DNA of 64,000 bases from Amycolatopsis decaplanina DSM 44594 (GCF_000342005.1 NZ_AOHO01000069.1:1-64000); one strand, 5' to 3'; shown: positions 18,585-27,506, numbered from the stretch's first letter. Notes: generated from the sequence alone by a model not told the origin. Numbers and translations: made by a program.

Positions 18585-19076
18585 CTAACGAACTGGGCCG
18601 CCGGTCCGCACGCGGGGCTTTTCGAAATGGACCAGTTCGTAGTGCTTCTCGGGTGTGCGGTGCGTCTCGACGTAGCCGAGCTTCCGGTACATCCGCAGCG
18701 GACCGGCGCTCCGCTCCCCGGTGAACAGGCGGAACACGGTCACCGAAGGCGGCGCGGCCGCTTCGGCGGCGAGCAGCAACGAGCTGCCGAGCCCGTGACC
18801 TTGCTTGTCCGGGGCCACGATGAGCCTGCCGACGAGACCGGCCCCGCCGTCCACGACGATCCGGACGCTCGCCACCAGCCGCCCGGATTCCCTGATGCCC
18901 CAGGCGAAACACGCGGGATCACCCAGGACCTCCTTGGCCTGCTCGAAGGTCTCGAGCAGCGGCGGGAGGTCGAGGTTCTCGTGCTCCCGCGCCTCCGGGA
19001 CGTAGGCCGCGCGCTGCAGCGTGAGCACCTCACCCGCGTCCACGGGCCCTAGCCTGAGCAGCGACGGCGACGTCAT
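18585..19076 (-). CDS. GNAT-family N-acetyltransferase
   Basis: 163 residues. The acetyl-CoA-binding motif A is present as GRLIVAPDKQGHGLGSSLL near residue 85 (V-x-P-x-x-Q-G-x-G-x-G pattern), followed by MYRKLGYVET. The acceptor is unknown. The ATG shares a base with the stop of the aldose epimerase gene (TGATG), so the pair is translationally coupled. Confidence 0.88.
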   Translation of the reverse strand: MTSPSLLRLGPVDAGEVLTLQRAAYVPEAREHENLDLPPLLETFEQAKEVLGDPACFAWGIRESGRLVASVRIVVDGGAGLVGRLIVAPDKQGHGLGSSLLLAAEAAAPPSVTVFRLFTGERSAGPLRMYRKLGYVETHRTPEKHYELVHFEKPRVRTGGPVR

Positions 19077-19981
19077 CAGCGCACCCGGATTCCCCAGCTC
19101 CCGGTCCACGACGACGCGGGCTCCAGGCCGATCAGGTCGGTGCCGGTGTTGAGCGCGTCGGCGGGGCAGGTCATCGGCTCGATCGCCACCGCCCGGCCGC
19201 GGCCGACCAGGTCGTCCGGCGTGAACACCTGCGCCCAGCGGAAGTCCGGCCCGGCCCAGACCACCAGTTCCCGCTCGCCGTGCGAGAGGACGTGGTGGTG
19301 GTTGCCGTCCTCGGCGAGGCTCAAGCCGCCGAACGCCGTGTCGAGGTCGACGCCTTCGAGCACCTTGCCGGACCGGAAGTCGTACTCGGTCCCCTCGACG
19401 TCCTGCTCGTCGGCGTACGGCATCTGCTCGTCGCCGAGGTACGGCCGGACGCGGCTCGCGGGCAGGGTCAGGGTCAGCTCGTCGGTGGGCACGTCGCCGA
19501 TGCGGAAGTAGGGGTGCGTGCCGAGCCCGACGCCGATCGGGCTCTCGCCCTCGTTGCGGATCTCGTGCGTCACGACCAGTTCGCGCGGCGAGATCTCGTA
19601 GGTGATCGTCGCGCGCAGCGGCACCGGCCAGCCCTCCTGCGCCGGGACGTCGATGGCCAGGGCGATCGACGACTCCGCGTGCTCGAGGAGCTCCCACTCC
19701 TCGTGCCGGGTCAGGCCGTGGATCGCGTTGCCGCGGGCCTCCTCGGTGATCGGGAGCTGCTGCTTCTCACCCTGGTGCACCCACTGGCCGCCTTTGGTGC
19801 GGTTCGGCCAGGGCAGCAGTACCTGCCCGGCTCCCTTCGGCGGCTTCTCGTCCTCGGCGAACGCCTCGACGTAGGGCACTCCGCCAACCTCGAACGCGCG
19901 CAACCCGGCACCGATCTCGGTGATGACGGCGCGCGCGTTGCCGCGGGTGATCTCGAACTGCTCTCCGGTGGGATTGGCCAT
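19076..19981 (-). CDS. Aldose 1-epimerase family protein
   Basis: 301 residues, galactose mutarotase-like beta-sandwich. Motifs: PWPNRTKGGQW, NAIHGLTRHEEWEL with the catalytic histidine, and GLGTHPYFRIG with the second histidine. The glutamate is expected in AIEPMTCPADALN. It interconverts alpha and beta anomers of aldoses. ATG 19981 begins MANPTGEQ; a longer frame exists but is not family-like. Confidence 0.88.
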   Translation of the reverse strand: MANPTGEQFEITRGNARAVITEIGAGLRAFEVGGVPYVEAFAEDEKPPKGAGQVLLPWPNRTKGGQWVHQGEKQQLPITEEARGNAIHGLTRHEEWELLEHAESSIALAIDVPAQEGWPVPLRATITYEISPRELVVTHEIRNEGESPIGVGLGTHPYFRIGDVPTDELTLTLPASRVRPYLGDEQMPYADEQDVEGTEYDFRSGKVLEGVDLDTAFGGLSLAEDGNHHHVLSHGERELVVWAGPDFRWAQVFTPDDLVGRGRAVAIEPMTCPADALNTGTDLIGLEPASSWTGSWGIRVR

Positions 19982-20156
19982 GCGGACGAGGTTACCGGCG
20001 GCCCCAGCACCGTCGGCCGCGTCCTGGAACGGAGCGCGCGACGCGTCCCGGGCCGGGTCGCGGCGAAGCTGCCCGGCCGAGAGCAGGTCCCGAGCGCCAC
20101 GCTTGAGACGTTGAGCGTCCCCAGCGTGGCGCTCGGGGCACACCGCGATACTTACT

Positions 20157-20170
20157 AGACCGGTCGTCAT
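20157..20170. promoter_or_regulatory. LmrA/QdoR-type operator candidate
   Basis: The run TAGACCGGTCGTCA has the TAGACCGGTC core known from LmrA/QdoR (YxaF) boxes of Bacillus. It lies 22 bp before the start of a TetR gene with an LmrA-type C-terminal domain. Autoregulation is therefore likely. The match is by eye. Confidence 0.55.
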
Positions 20171-20192
20171 AGTTTGAGCTACAGTCGGCCGC

Positions 20193-20756
20193 ATGGTCCG
20201 CCGCACCGACACCCGGCAGCGCATGCTCGACTCCGCCGCCGAGCTCTTCCACCAGCAGGGTTATCACGCCACCGGTCTCAACCAGCTCGTCGCCGCCGTC
20301 GGCGCGCCCAAGGGATCGCTCTACTTCCACTTCCCCGGCGGCAAGGAGCAGCTGGCCGCCGAGGCCATCCGCCAGTCCGCCGACCGCCTCTGCGACCGGC
20401 TGCGCACGATCGCCGCGAACGCGCCCGACATCGTCACCGGCATCGAGAACATCGTCGAAGCGCTGGCGACCTCGCTGGAGGAGTCGGATTTCCAGCGCGG
20501 CTGCCCGCTCGCGACGGTCGCGCTCGACGCGTCGGGTGACAGCGAGGCGATCCGCCAGGCCTGCGCCGACGGCTACACCTCCTGGCACACCGTCATCGCC
20601 GACGCGCTGGACACCGACAAGGCGGACCACCTGGCCACCGTCGTCCTCGCCGCCATCGAGGGCGGTTTGCTGCTGGCCAAGACGTTGCACGACACCGCGC
20701 CGCTGCGCGCGATCGCCCCTCACCTCCGCGCCACACTCGAACGGGAGCTCTCCTGA
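20193..20756 (+). CDS. TetR/AcrR regulator, LmrA/YxaF type
   Basis: 187 residues. HTH at about 28-50 (GLNQLVAAVGAPKGSLYFHFP) and an LmrA-type C-terminal domain signature FQRGCPLATVALD near residue 90. LmrA/QdoR proteins sense aromatic or flavonoid compounds. It overlaps the ATG of the first metallo-hydrolase gene by one base (TGATG), making a three-gene operon. Likely represses itself and both hydrolases. Confidence 0.88.
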   Translation: MVRRTDTRQRMLDSAAELFHQQGYHATGLNQLVAAVGAPKGSLYFHFPGGKEQLAAEAIRQSADRLCDRLRTIAANAPDIVTGIENIVEALATSLEESDFQRGCPLATVALDASGDSEAIRQACADGYTSWHTVIADALDTDKADHLATVVLAAIEGGLLLAKTLHDTAPLRAIAPHLRATLERELS

Positions 20757-21586
20757 TGCGTGTCCATCACCTGAACTGCGGAACCATGCGTCCGGTCGGC
20801 GGCAAACTCGTCGACGGCAAGCCGGGGCTGTTCCGCCGCGCCGAACTGATCTGCCACTGTCTTCTACTGGAGACCGACACCGGGCTCGTACTCGTCGAAA
20901 CCGGAGTGGGGACGCCGACCGTCACCCGGCCGGCCGAATGGCTCGGCGCCGGTTTCGTCCGGCTGGTCCACCCCGACAGCGACGACGACCTCAGCGCCAC
21001 CACGCAGATCCGCAAGCTCGGCCTCGACCCGGCCGACGTGCGCGACATCGTGCTCACCCACCTCGACCTCGACCACGCGGGCGGGCTCGTCGACTTCCCG
21101 CGGGCGCGGGTCCACGTCCACGCCCGCGAACTCCAGGCGCTGGAGAAGCCGATCGACCGCAAGGAGGCGAGCCGCTACCGGAAGGTCCAGTTCAGCCACG
21201 GTCCGCTCTGGAAGTCGTACCGCGCCGACGGCGAGCCCTGGTTCGGTTTCGACGCCGTCCGTGAGCTCGAAGGCGTCCCGGACGTCCTGATCATCCCCCT
21301 CGCCGGGCATACCCGCGGGCACGCCGGTATCGCGGTCGACACGGGTGACGGCTGGCTCCTCAACGCCGGCGACGCCGTCTTCCACGGCGGCGAACTGGCG
21401 CAAAAGCCGCACATCCCTTTCGCCTTGGGCTTCTTCGAGTCGTACATGCAGACGGAGAAGGCGGCACGACTGGACAACCAGCGCCGGCTGCGCGAACTTG
21501 TCAGTAACAACGGTGACGAGGTGACGGTCTTCGCCGCGCACGACGCCACCGCATTCGAACGGCTCAGCCAGAGGAGCAGGCTATGA
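20756..21586 (+). CDS. Metallo-beta-lactamase-fold hydrolase, tandem copy 1
   Basis: 276 residues. The metal motif reads THLDLDHAGG near residues 100-109: aspartate stands at the second position of the usual HxHxDH, giving HxDxDH. Other ligands are visible in LAGHTRGHAG and in NAGDAVFHGG. The overall pattern is close to lactonase-like hydrolases including quorum-quenching enzymes, but the substrate is unknown. It is about 60% like the next gene by eye (VHHLNCGTMR start in both), so it is a tandem duplicate. Confidence 0.85.
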   Translation: MRVHHLNCGTMRPVGGKLVDGKPGLFRRAELICHCLLLETDTGLVLVETGVGTPTVTRPAEWLGAGFVRLVHPDSDDDLSATTQIRKLGLDPADVRDIVLTHLDLDHAGGLVDFPRARVHVHARELQALEKPIDRKEASRYRKVQFSHGPLWKSYRADGEPWFGFDAVRELEGVPDVLIIPLAGHTRGHAGIAVDTGDGWLLNAGDAVFHGGELAQKPHIPFALGFFESYMQTEKAARLDNQRRLRELVSNNGDEVTVFAAHDATAFERLSQRSRL

Positions 21587-22410
21587 AGGTGCACCACCTG
21601 AACTGCGGCACGATGCGCACACCGGGAGGCAAGCTGCTCGACGGCCAGCCCGGTCTGCTGCGCCGCTCGGAACTGGTGGCGCACTGCCTGCTCATCGAGA
21701 CCGGCGACGGGCTCGTGCTGGTGGACACCGGTTTCGGCCGCAAGGGCGTCGCGAATCCCGGCGCGTGGCTCGGCACGCCGTTCACGATCATGGTCGGCGC
21801 GAAGCCGGTCGAGACGGAGACCGCGGCCCACCACGTCGAAGCGCTCGGCCACAAGCTGGAAGACGTCCGGCACATCATCTGCACCCACCTCGACGTCGAC
21901 CACGCGGGCGGGCTCGCGGACTTCCCGAACGCCGTCGTGCACGTCCGCACCGCGGAGCACGACGCGGCGACGTCACCGGCCAACCAGAGCGAGAAGCTCC
22001 GGTTCCGCGCCAACCAGTTCGCCCACCGTCCGCTGTGGAGCATGTACGACGAGGCCGGGGACGAGTGGTTCGGTTTCCAGGCCGTCCGCGAACTGAAGGG
22101 CCTGCCGCCGGAGATCCTGCTGGTGCCGCTCGCGGGGCACACCAAGGGCCACACCGGGGTGGCCGTCGACACCGGCGACGGCTGGCTGCTGCACGCGGGC
22201 GACGCGTACTTCTTCCACGGTCAGATGGATCCGGTGAAACCGCACTGTCCGCCGGGGATGACCGCGTTCCAGAACATGGTGCAGACCCTGCGCAAGCCGC
22301 GGCTGGAGAACGTCGAACGGCTGCGGGAGCTGAGCCGGGAACACGCCGACGAGGTCACCGTGTTCTCGGCCCACAGCCCGGTCGAGTACCAGGCCCTCAG
22401 CCGCGGCTAG
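21583..22410 (+). CDS. Metallo-beta-lactamase-fold hydrolase, tandem copy 2
   Basis: 275 residues. Metal motif THLDVDHAGG with the same aspartate replacement as the upstream paralogue, then LAGHTKGHTG and HAGDAYFFHG. ATG overlaps the previous stop by 4 bp. The TAG stop lies at the boundary of a 162-bp inverted-repeat element whose TA target duplication forms the first two stop bases. Co-regulated with copy 1 by the LmrA-type TetR; divergence in the middle third suggests separate substrates. Confidence 0.85.
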   Translation: MKVHHLNCGTMRTPGGKLLDGQPGLLRRSELVAHCLLIETGDGLVLVDTGFGRKGVANPGAWLGTPFTIMVGAKPVETETAAHHVEALGHKLEDVRHIICTHLDVDHAGGLADFPNAVVHVRTAEHDAATSPANQSEKLRFRANQFAHRPLWSMYDEAGDEWFGFQAVRELKGLPPEILLVPLAGHTKGHTGVAVDTGDGWLLHAGDAYFFHGQMDPVKPHCPPGMTAFQNMVQTLRKPRLENVERLRELSREHADEVTVFSAHSPVEYQALSRG

Positions 22411-22571
22411 GGCGTGTTTCATAAGCCTGTTCGATGGGCTTCGTGATCCAGGTGGTTCCTGGCGGTGCGGCGGGATCGCCCTCGTACCGGGTCGTACTCG
22501 GGCGCATCCCGCCGTGCCACCAGGGACCACCTGGGCGCGAAGACCGCGAACTTGGCTTATGAAACACGCCC
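22410..22571. mobile_element. MITE-like inverted-repeat element with TA duplication
   Basis: Both ends read GGGCGTGTTTCATAAGCC inward (22410-22427 and complement of 22554-22571, 18 of 18), and imperfect complementarity continues to the centre near 22490, so the whole 162 bp can fold as one hairpin. It is flanked by TA at 22408-22409 and 22572-22573, the target duplication of IS630/Tc1-mariner elements. There is no open reading frame. It sits exactly between the convergent ends of the second metallo-hydrolase and the APC permease. Removing the element and one TA restores an uninterrupted TAG stop. Confidence 0.8.
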
Positions 22572-22577
22572 TAGCGC

Positions 22578-23963
22578 TCAGCCGACCGGCGGCTCGATGG
22601 GCTCCCGGTCCTCTTCGCGGTGCGTGGCCCGCATGACGAGCCAGTTGATCCCCCACAACACGATGCCGACGCCGAGCAGGATCGCGGCGACCTTGTAGTC
22701 GCGCGCGGGCCGCCCGGACAACGGCGTCACCAGGTAGACGCAGAAGATCGCGGCCAGCACCGGGACGATCGTCGGCGCGCGGAAATGCTTGTGCGCCGCC
22801 TTTTCCTTGCGCAGCACCAGGACGGCGACGTTGACGATGGCGAACACCGCCAGCAGCAGCAACGCCGTGGTGCCACCGAGCACGCCGATGTCCACAAAGG
22901 ACACCAGGGCGATCGCGATCAGGCTGGTGAACACGATCGCCACCCACGGGCTGCGGCGGAACGGGTGCACGATGCCCAGTTGCTTCGGGATGATCCGCTG
23001 GTTCGCCATGCCGTAGAGCAGACGGCTGGCCATCAGCATGTTGATCAGAGCCGAGTTGATCACCGCGAACAGACCGATCGCGGAGAACACCTCGCGCGGG
23101 AAACCGGGCGCCCCGACGTCGAGCACCTTCAGCAGCGCGCTGCTCTTGGCCGCCGCCAGATCGTCCGCGGGCACCAGCAGCGAGGACGTCACGGACACCA
23201 TGATGTAGATGGTCGCGGCGATGACCATGCCCCACAGCATCGCCTTCGGGAAGATCCGGATCGGGTCCTTGCACTCCTCGGCCATGTTCACCGAGTCCTC
23301 GAAACCGACCATCGCGAAGAAGGCCAGTGATGTCGCCGAAGTGATCGCCACCAGCATGGTCTGGTTCTCGGTGTCGAACTCGACCAGCCGCGAGGCGTCC
23401 CCGTTGCCGTTCAGCACCGCCCACACGCCGACCCCGATGATGATCAGCAGCCCACCGATCTCGATACAGGTCAGCACCACGTTGGTCTTCACCGATTCGG
23501 AGACCCCGCGGAAGTTGATCAGCGCGAGACCGATCACGAACAGGATCGCCACCAGCGGCATCGGCGCGGTGATGAACTCCTTGAGATAGGTGTCCCCGAA
23601 GGCCTTCGCCGCCGACGAGGCCGACGTGATCCCCGAGCACATCACCGCGAACGCCACCATGAAGGTGAGGAAGCGGATCTTGAACGCCTTGTGCGTGTAG
23701 AGCGCGGCCCCCGCCGCCTGCGGATACTTCCCGACCAGTTCCAGGTAGCTGAACGCGGTCATGAACGCGACCACGAACGCGAGCAGGAACGGCAGCCACA
23801 GCGCGCCGCCCACCCGGCCCGCGACCTGGCCGGTGAGCGCGTAGACGCCCGTCCCGATGATGTCCCCCACCACGAAGAACAGCAGGAGCTTGGAACCCAT
23901 CACCCGCTTGAGGCTCGGCTGACCGGCCGGACCGGTCTGTTCTGTTGTCGTCGTGTCCGCCAT
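22578..23963 (-). CDS. APC-family amino acid permease
   Basis: 461 residues with about 12 membrane helices. The start of helix 1 (LLLFFVVGDIIGTGVYALTG) has the unwound GxG substrate-binding segment of the APC fold. MVGFEDSVNMAEECKDPIRIFPKA is the well-conserved cytoplasmic loop after helix 6. It imports an amino acid or amine by proton or sodium coupling; the substrate is not readable. Monocistronic, with its 3' end 5 bp from the MITE-like element. Confidence 0.9.
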   Translation of the reverse strand: MADTTTTEQTGPAGQPSLKRVMGSKLLLFFVVGDIIGTGVYALTGQVAGRVGGALWLPFLLAFVVAFMTAFSYLELVGKYPQAAGAALYTHKAFKIRFLTFMVAFAVMCSGITSASSAAKAFGDTYLKEFITAPMPLVAILFVIGLALINFRGVSESVKTNVVLTCIEIGGLLIIIGVGVWAVLNGNGDASRLVEFDTENQTMLVAITSATSLAFFAMVGFEDSVNMAEECKDPIRIFPKAMLWGMVIAATIYIMVSVTSSLLVPADDLAAAKSSALLKVLDVGAPGFPREVFSAIGLFAVINSALINMLMASRLLYGMANQRIIPKQLGIVHPFRRSPWVAIVFTSLIAIALVSFVDIGVLGGTTALLLLAVFAIVNVAVLVLRKEKAAHKHFRAPTIVPVLAAIFCVYLVTPLSGRPARDYKVAAILLGVGIVLWGINWLVMRATHREEDREPIEPPVG

Positions 23964-24058
23964 GCGGCAAGAGTGTGCCGCATCACGTCTGTGGCCGACA
24001 GTCCGATTTGGTCAGTTCTTCGTCACGGGTTGACGAAGCGCGATTCCGGGTAATTCCG

Positions 24059-24628
24059 TCAGTTCGCGTCGACCGCGGTCTTCACCAGCGGGACCATCAT
24101 CTCCTGCGTCATCTTCGCCGGGCCGGTGTAGTTGACCAGCACCGGCACGCCGCCGACGAGTTCGGCGGTGGCCAGGGTCGCGGTCTTGTTCTCGCCGGTG
24201 ACGTAGTAGACGGCGCCTTCGCCGATCCCGGCGACGTCCTTGGCACCCGCCTTCGCCTTCTTCAGCGCGGTGACCATCTCGGCGGGCTTGAGCTTCTTGC
24301 CCTCGAAACTGGTCACGGCGAGCGCGCCGAGCTCCTTGCCGCCCGCGGAGTAGACGCAGCTCTTGGCCTTGCCGCCGTTGGCGGCGTGGTCCTGCACCGG
24401 GCCCGGCGCCGACGTCACACCCTGGAGGGAAACCACCTTGCCGACCGCTTCGGCGGACAGCAGCGCGCACGGCTCCTTCGAACCGGCGCCACCGGTGGGA
24501 GCGGCGGAGGAAGCGGGAGCCTGGCTCGACGGCTTGGCCACGTTGTCCGCCTTGTCGTCCCCGGACGAACAGGCGGAAAGGGTCGCGATGACAGCGGCGA
24601 ACAGGATGATCGCCCGTGAAAAACGCAT
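24059..24628 (-). CDS. DUF3558-family lipoprotein
   Basis: 189 residues. Lipoprotein signal with lipobox LSAC (Cys20), then a Ser/Pro/Ala linker and a DUF3558-like domain beginning PCALLSAEAVGKVV. DUF3558 proteins are actinobacterial surface lipoproteins of unknown role. The gene follows the MFS exporter gene at 24 bp on the same strand and may be co-transcribed. Confidence 0.85.
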   Translation of the reverse strand: MRFSRAIILFAAVIATLSACSSGDDKADNVAKPSSQAPASSAAPTGGAGSKEPCALLSAEAVGKVVSLQGVTSAPGPVQDHAANGGKAKSCVYSAGGKELGALAVTSFEGKKLKPAEMVTALKKAKAGAKDVAGIGEGAVYYVTGENKTATLATAELVGGVPVLVNYTGPAKMTQEMMVPLVKTAVDAN

Positions 24629-24652
24629 GGGCCCGACGATAGACCGAACGGC

Positions 24653-25936
24653 TCAATCGACCGGGGCCCGGTACCGCCAGAATGACGGGATCAGCAGCGC
24701 CGCGCCGATGACCAGCACGATGACCAGCACCCCGCCGCCGGAGGCAGCGGCGGCCGTGCCGACACCGGCGGCGGCCCAGCCGTGGGTGAGGTCGGCGATC
24801 CGCGGGCCGCCCGCGACGACGACGGTGAACACGCCCTGCAACCGCCCGCGCATCTCGTCGGTGGTGGCGACCTGAAGGATCGACATCCGGTAGATCGCGC
24901 TGACCATGTCGGCGGCCCCGGCGAGCGCCATGAAGAACACCGCGAGCCACAGCGAGGGCGCGAGGCCGAACCCGGCGACGGCGAAGCCCCAGACGCAGAT
25001 CGAGACGATCACGCCGACACCCTGCTTGCGGATCCTGGTCAGCCGGCCGGAGAAGAGACCGATCAGCATCGCGCCCGCCGGGAGCGCGGCGTACAGCCAG
25101 CCCAGCGCCGGTCCTCCGCCGGGCGGGTCGCCGAAGGTGCGCTCCGCCATCTCCGGGATCAGCGCGCGCGGCATGCCCGCGACCATCGCGATGATGTCGA
25201 CGAGGAACGAGGCCAGCAGGATCTTCTGCGTCGCCAGGTATTTGAAGCCGTCGACGATGTCGCGGAGGCCGGCGCGGCGCGCGATCTCTCCGAGTGGCGG
25301 GATCGGGGGAAGCTTGTAGACCGCGACCAGGGTGGCGGTCAGCGCGACGACGTCGACCAGATAAAGCGTCGAGAGGCCGAGGATCGGGATCAGCGAACCG
25401 GCGAGCAGCGGGCCGAAGACCGCGCCGAAGGTGGACATCGTGCTGCTCAGCGCGGTGGCGGGCGCGATCAGGTTGTCCGGGACCAGCCGGGCGACGACGG
25501 CGCCGCGGGTCGGCATGTTGATCGCGAAGAACGCCTGGTTGACCGCGAGCAGGCCCAGGACGAGCCAGACGGAGCCGATGTTCAAGAAGGCCTGGAGCCA
25601 CAGGACCGCCGAAGTGAGGGTGACCCCGACGTTGGTGACGAGCAGGAGCTTGCGGCGGTCGACGGCGTCCGCGACGGCGCCGCCCCAGAGACCGAAGACG
25701 AGCAGCGGGATCAGGGCGACCAGGCCGGTCAGGCCGACGTACGCCGACGATCCGGTGAGGTCGAAGACCTGTTTGGGGACCGCGACGGCGGTGAGCTGGC
25801 TGCCGACCGCGGTGACCGCGGTGGACAGCCAGAGGCGGCGGAACGCGGGGATCTTGAGCGGCCGGGTGTCGACGACGATCGAGCCGAACAGCTTGCGGAT
25901 GCCTTTACGCTGGTCAACCCCCACGTCGTCACTCAC
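24653..25936 (-). CDS. MFS exporter, MFS_3 (EntS-like) type
   Basis: 427 residues with about 12 membrane helices. The loop 2-3 signature is present as GGAVADAVDRRKLLL and the N-terminus FRRLWLSTAVTAVGSQLTAVAVP is typical of MFS_3 exporters such as EntS. Likely a drug or siderophore exporter; the substrate is unknown. ATG 25936. A TTAGC-CGC-GCTAA dyad lies 12 bp upstream. Confidence 0.88.
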   Translation of the reverse strand: MSDDVGVDQRKGIRKLFGSIVVDTRPLKIPAFRRLWLSTAVTAVGSQLTAVAVPKQVFDLTGSSAYVGLTGLVALIPLLVFGLWGGAVADAVDRRKLLLVTNVGVTLTSAVLWLQAFLNIGSVWLVLGLLAVNQAFFAINMPTRGAVVARLVPDNLIAPATALSSTMSTFGAVFGPLLAGSLIPILGLSTLYLVDVVALTATLVAVYKLPPIPPLGEIARRAGLRDIVDGFKYLATQKILLASFLVDIIAMVAGMPRALIPEMAERTFGDPPGGGPALGWLYAALPAGAMLIGLFSGRLTRIRKQGVGVIVSICVWGFAVAGFGLAPSLWLAVFFMALAGAADMVSAIYRMSILQVATTDEMRGRLQGVFTVVVAGGPRIADLTHGWAAAGVGTAAAASGGGVLVIVLVIGAALLIPSFWRYRAPVD

Positions 25937-25947
25937 AACCAGACAGC

Positions 25948-25960
25948 TTAGCCGCGCTAA
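25948..25960. promoter_or_regulatory. Dyad upstream of MFS gene
   Basis: TTAGC and GCTAA flank CGC, 12 bp upstream of the MFS start, followed by CTAACTAACCAACC repeats. An operator or promoter element is possible. No regulator is adjacent. Confidence 0.3.
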
Positions 25961-25982
25961 CTAACCAACCGCGCGCGATTTA

Positions 25983-26205
25983 GGTCACCCGGTGACCGAA
26001 GGGAACTTTCCCCGCATCAGACGCGGTGAAAGCCCCCATCGCAACCGCACCGGGGCCCGGTGACCCAACGGTCTCCCGTAAGCGCGTCAGCGCGACGGGA
26101 GACTTCACCGTCGAGCGCCCTCTTTCGGCCGAAGGCCCACGAAAACGCGATGAAGGGGCGCCCTCCGCTCCCAACGAGAGTTGCAAGCGGCACCGGCGCC
26201 CCTTC
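25983..26205. repeat. Cluster of inverted repeats in the 314-bp gap between MFS and pdxH
   Basis: The gap 25937-26250 holds no supportable gene. It contains a GGTCACC-C-GGTGACC palindrome (25983-25997), a 9-bp stem GTCTCCCGT/ACGGGAGAC (26071-26079 and 26095-26103), and an 11-bp stem GAAGGGGCGCC/GGCGCCCCTTC (26152-26162 and 26195-26205). The last two lie downstream of pdxH on its strand and could terminate it. Confidence 0.6.
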
Positions 26206-26250
26206 GGCGCGCTTTTCGTCAGCGCTCGACAGAAAAACACAGACAAAAAA

Positions 26251-26937
26251 TTACGGCGCGACGCGCTCGATCTGCCAGCCGTCGTCGGTGCGGACGTAGC
26301 GGAGCCTGTCGTGCATGCGGTCCTCGCGGCCCTGCCAGAACTCGACGACGTCGGGCCGGATGCGCCACCCGCCCCAGTGCGGCGGGAACGGGATGTTCTC
26401 GACGTCGGCGAAGCGGCGCTCGATGCCGTGAAGCGCGGTCTCGAGGGCGCGGCGGCCGTCGACGACGCGGGACTGCGGCGAGGCCCAGGCCCCCAGCTGC
26501 GAACCCCGCGGACGGGACGCCCAGTACTCGGCGGTCTCGGCGACGTTGACCTTCTCCACCTCGCCGCGCACGTGGACCTGACGCTGCAGGGCGTACCACG
26601 GAAAGGTGATCGACGCGTAGCGCGTCGCGGTGAGGTCGTGACTCTTCGTCGAGGTGTAGTTCGTGTAGAACACGACACCGCGTTCGTCGAGGCCCTTGCA
26701 CAGGACGGTCCGGGAGGACGGCCTGCCCTCCGGGTCGGCCGTGGCGAGCACCATCGCGTTCGGTTCGGCGACCCCGGCGGAGACGGCCTGGTTCAGCCAG
26801 TCCTGCAGCTGGGCGGTCCAGGTCTCCGCCAGGGCGGACTCGTCGAAGGCGGCCCCTTCGTAGGCCACCCTCATTCCGGGCAGGCGAACGACGGCGTCGT
26901 CACCGTCGACAGCGCCATCCTTGATCTCCGGCATCAT
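26251..26937 (-). CDS. pdxH: Pyridoxamine 5'-phosphate oxidase
   Basis: 228 residues. Motifs PSSRTVLCKGLDERGVVFYTNYTSTKSHD (FMN and phosphate binding), QVHVRGEVEKV, SRPRGSQLGAWASPQS and the C-terminal EFWQGREDRMHDRLRY are all classic PdxH. It oxidises pyridoxine or pyridoxamine phosphate to pyridoxal phosphate with FMN. In many actinobacteria pdxH is near a citrate synthase gene, in keeping with citA 15 kb away here. Confidence 0.95.
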   Translation of the reverse strand: MMPEIKDGAVDGDDAVVRLPGMRVAYEGAAFDESALAETWTAQLQDWLNQAVSAGVAEPNAMVLATADPEGRPSSRTVLCKGLDERGVVFYTNYTSTKSHDLTATRYASITFPWYALQRQVHVRGEVEKVNVAETAEYWASRPRGSQLGAWASPQSRVVDGRRALETALHGIERRFADVENIPFPPHWGGWRIRPDVVEFWQGREDRMHDRLRYVRTDDGWQIERVAP

Positions 26938-27506
26938 CCGCCAAACCTCCGTACCCGGTCGGGGCTACAACTCGGCTTCGCCGCCGACGGTATTGCCTGG
27001 AGGGCGGCGGCGAAACCCACTGAACGGTGACACCCGCCACCCCTGCCCGATCATCTGTGTGTAGCCGCTGGACCGCAAGCCGTCACCTCCCCGTTACCTG
27101 GCCGCACCTGATCGATCCAGGTCGAACGCCGGTCCTCCGGCGCCTTGTTCCGAACAGTCCGGGCCGCCCACGAAATCGCGCGCACCTTCCGAAGCCGAAC
27201 CCCTTCGGCTGCGGAAACCGTGGAAATCGCCTGGACAGACCTGGTCCCGCGGATGAACAAGGAATTGCCGACCACCCGTTTTCACTTTTATTTCGTCGAC
27301 CATTCAGGCGCTCGCGAATAATTAATTCACCTTTCCGCGGCGGCGTCCGCCTACCGCCCGGGCTAATTCTGTCAAATGACAGAAATTACCGTCCCCGAAA
27401 CACCCCCGGCACATCTCCGCAAGATGTGCCAGAAGACGCCGCGAAGACCGGCTCCAGGACGGCAATTGCGTCCCGGCGCCGGCCTTTGCTTCTTCTGTCC
27501 CGCTTG
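26938..27506. other. 569-bp region without a supported gene
   Basis: Short frames here are not protein-like. The part from about 27270 to 27390 is A+T-rich for this genome (runs such as AATAATTAATTCACC at 27318). It holds an 18-bp perfect dyad at 27367-27384 (TTCTGTCA-AA-TGACAGAA). The A+T-rich part may contain promoters or mark recent sequence; nothing else is seen. Confidence 0.5.
27367..27384. promoter_or_regulatory. Perfect 18-bp dyad TTCTGTCA-AA-TGACAGAA
   Basis: Eight-base arms with a 2-bp spacer in an A+T-rich segment. The half-site TGTCA recurs as TTGTCA-n5-TGACAA at 27505-27521, which spans the stop of the next gene. A regulator site is possible; the partner is unknown. Confidence 0.35.

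Noticed and set aside
17290..18588. 432-residue open frame on the plus strand
   Set aside because: Starts inside the family-B palindrome and is antisense to the amidohydrolase, which has HxH and other metal motifs.
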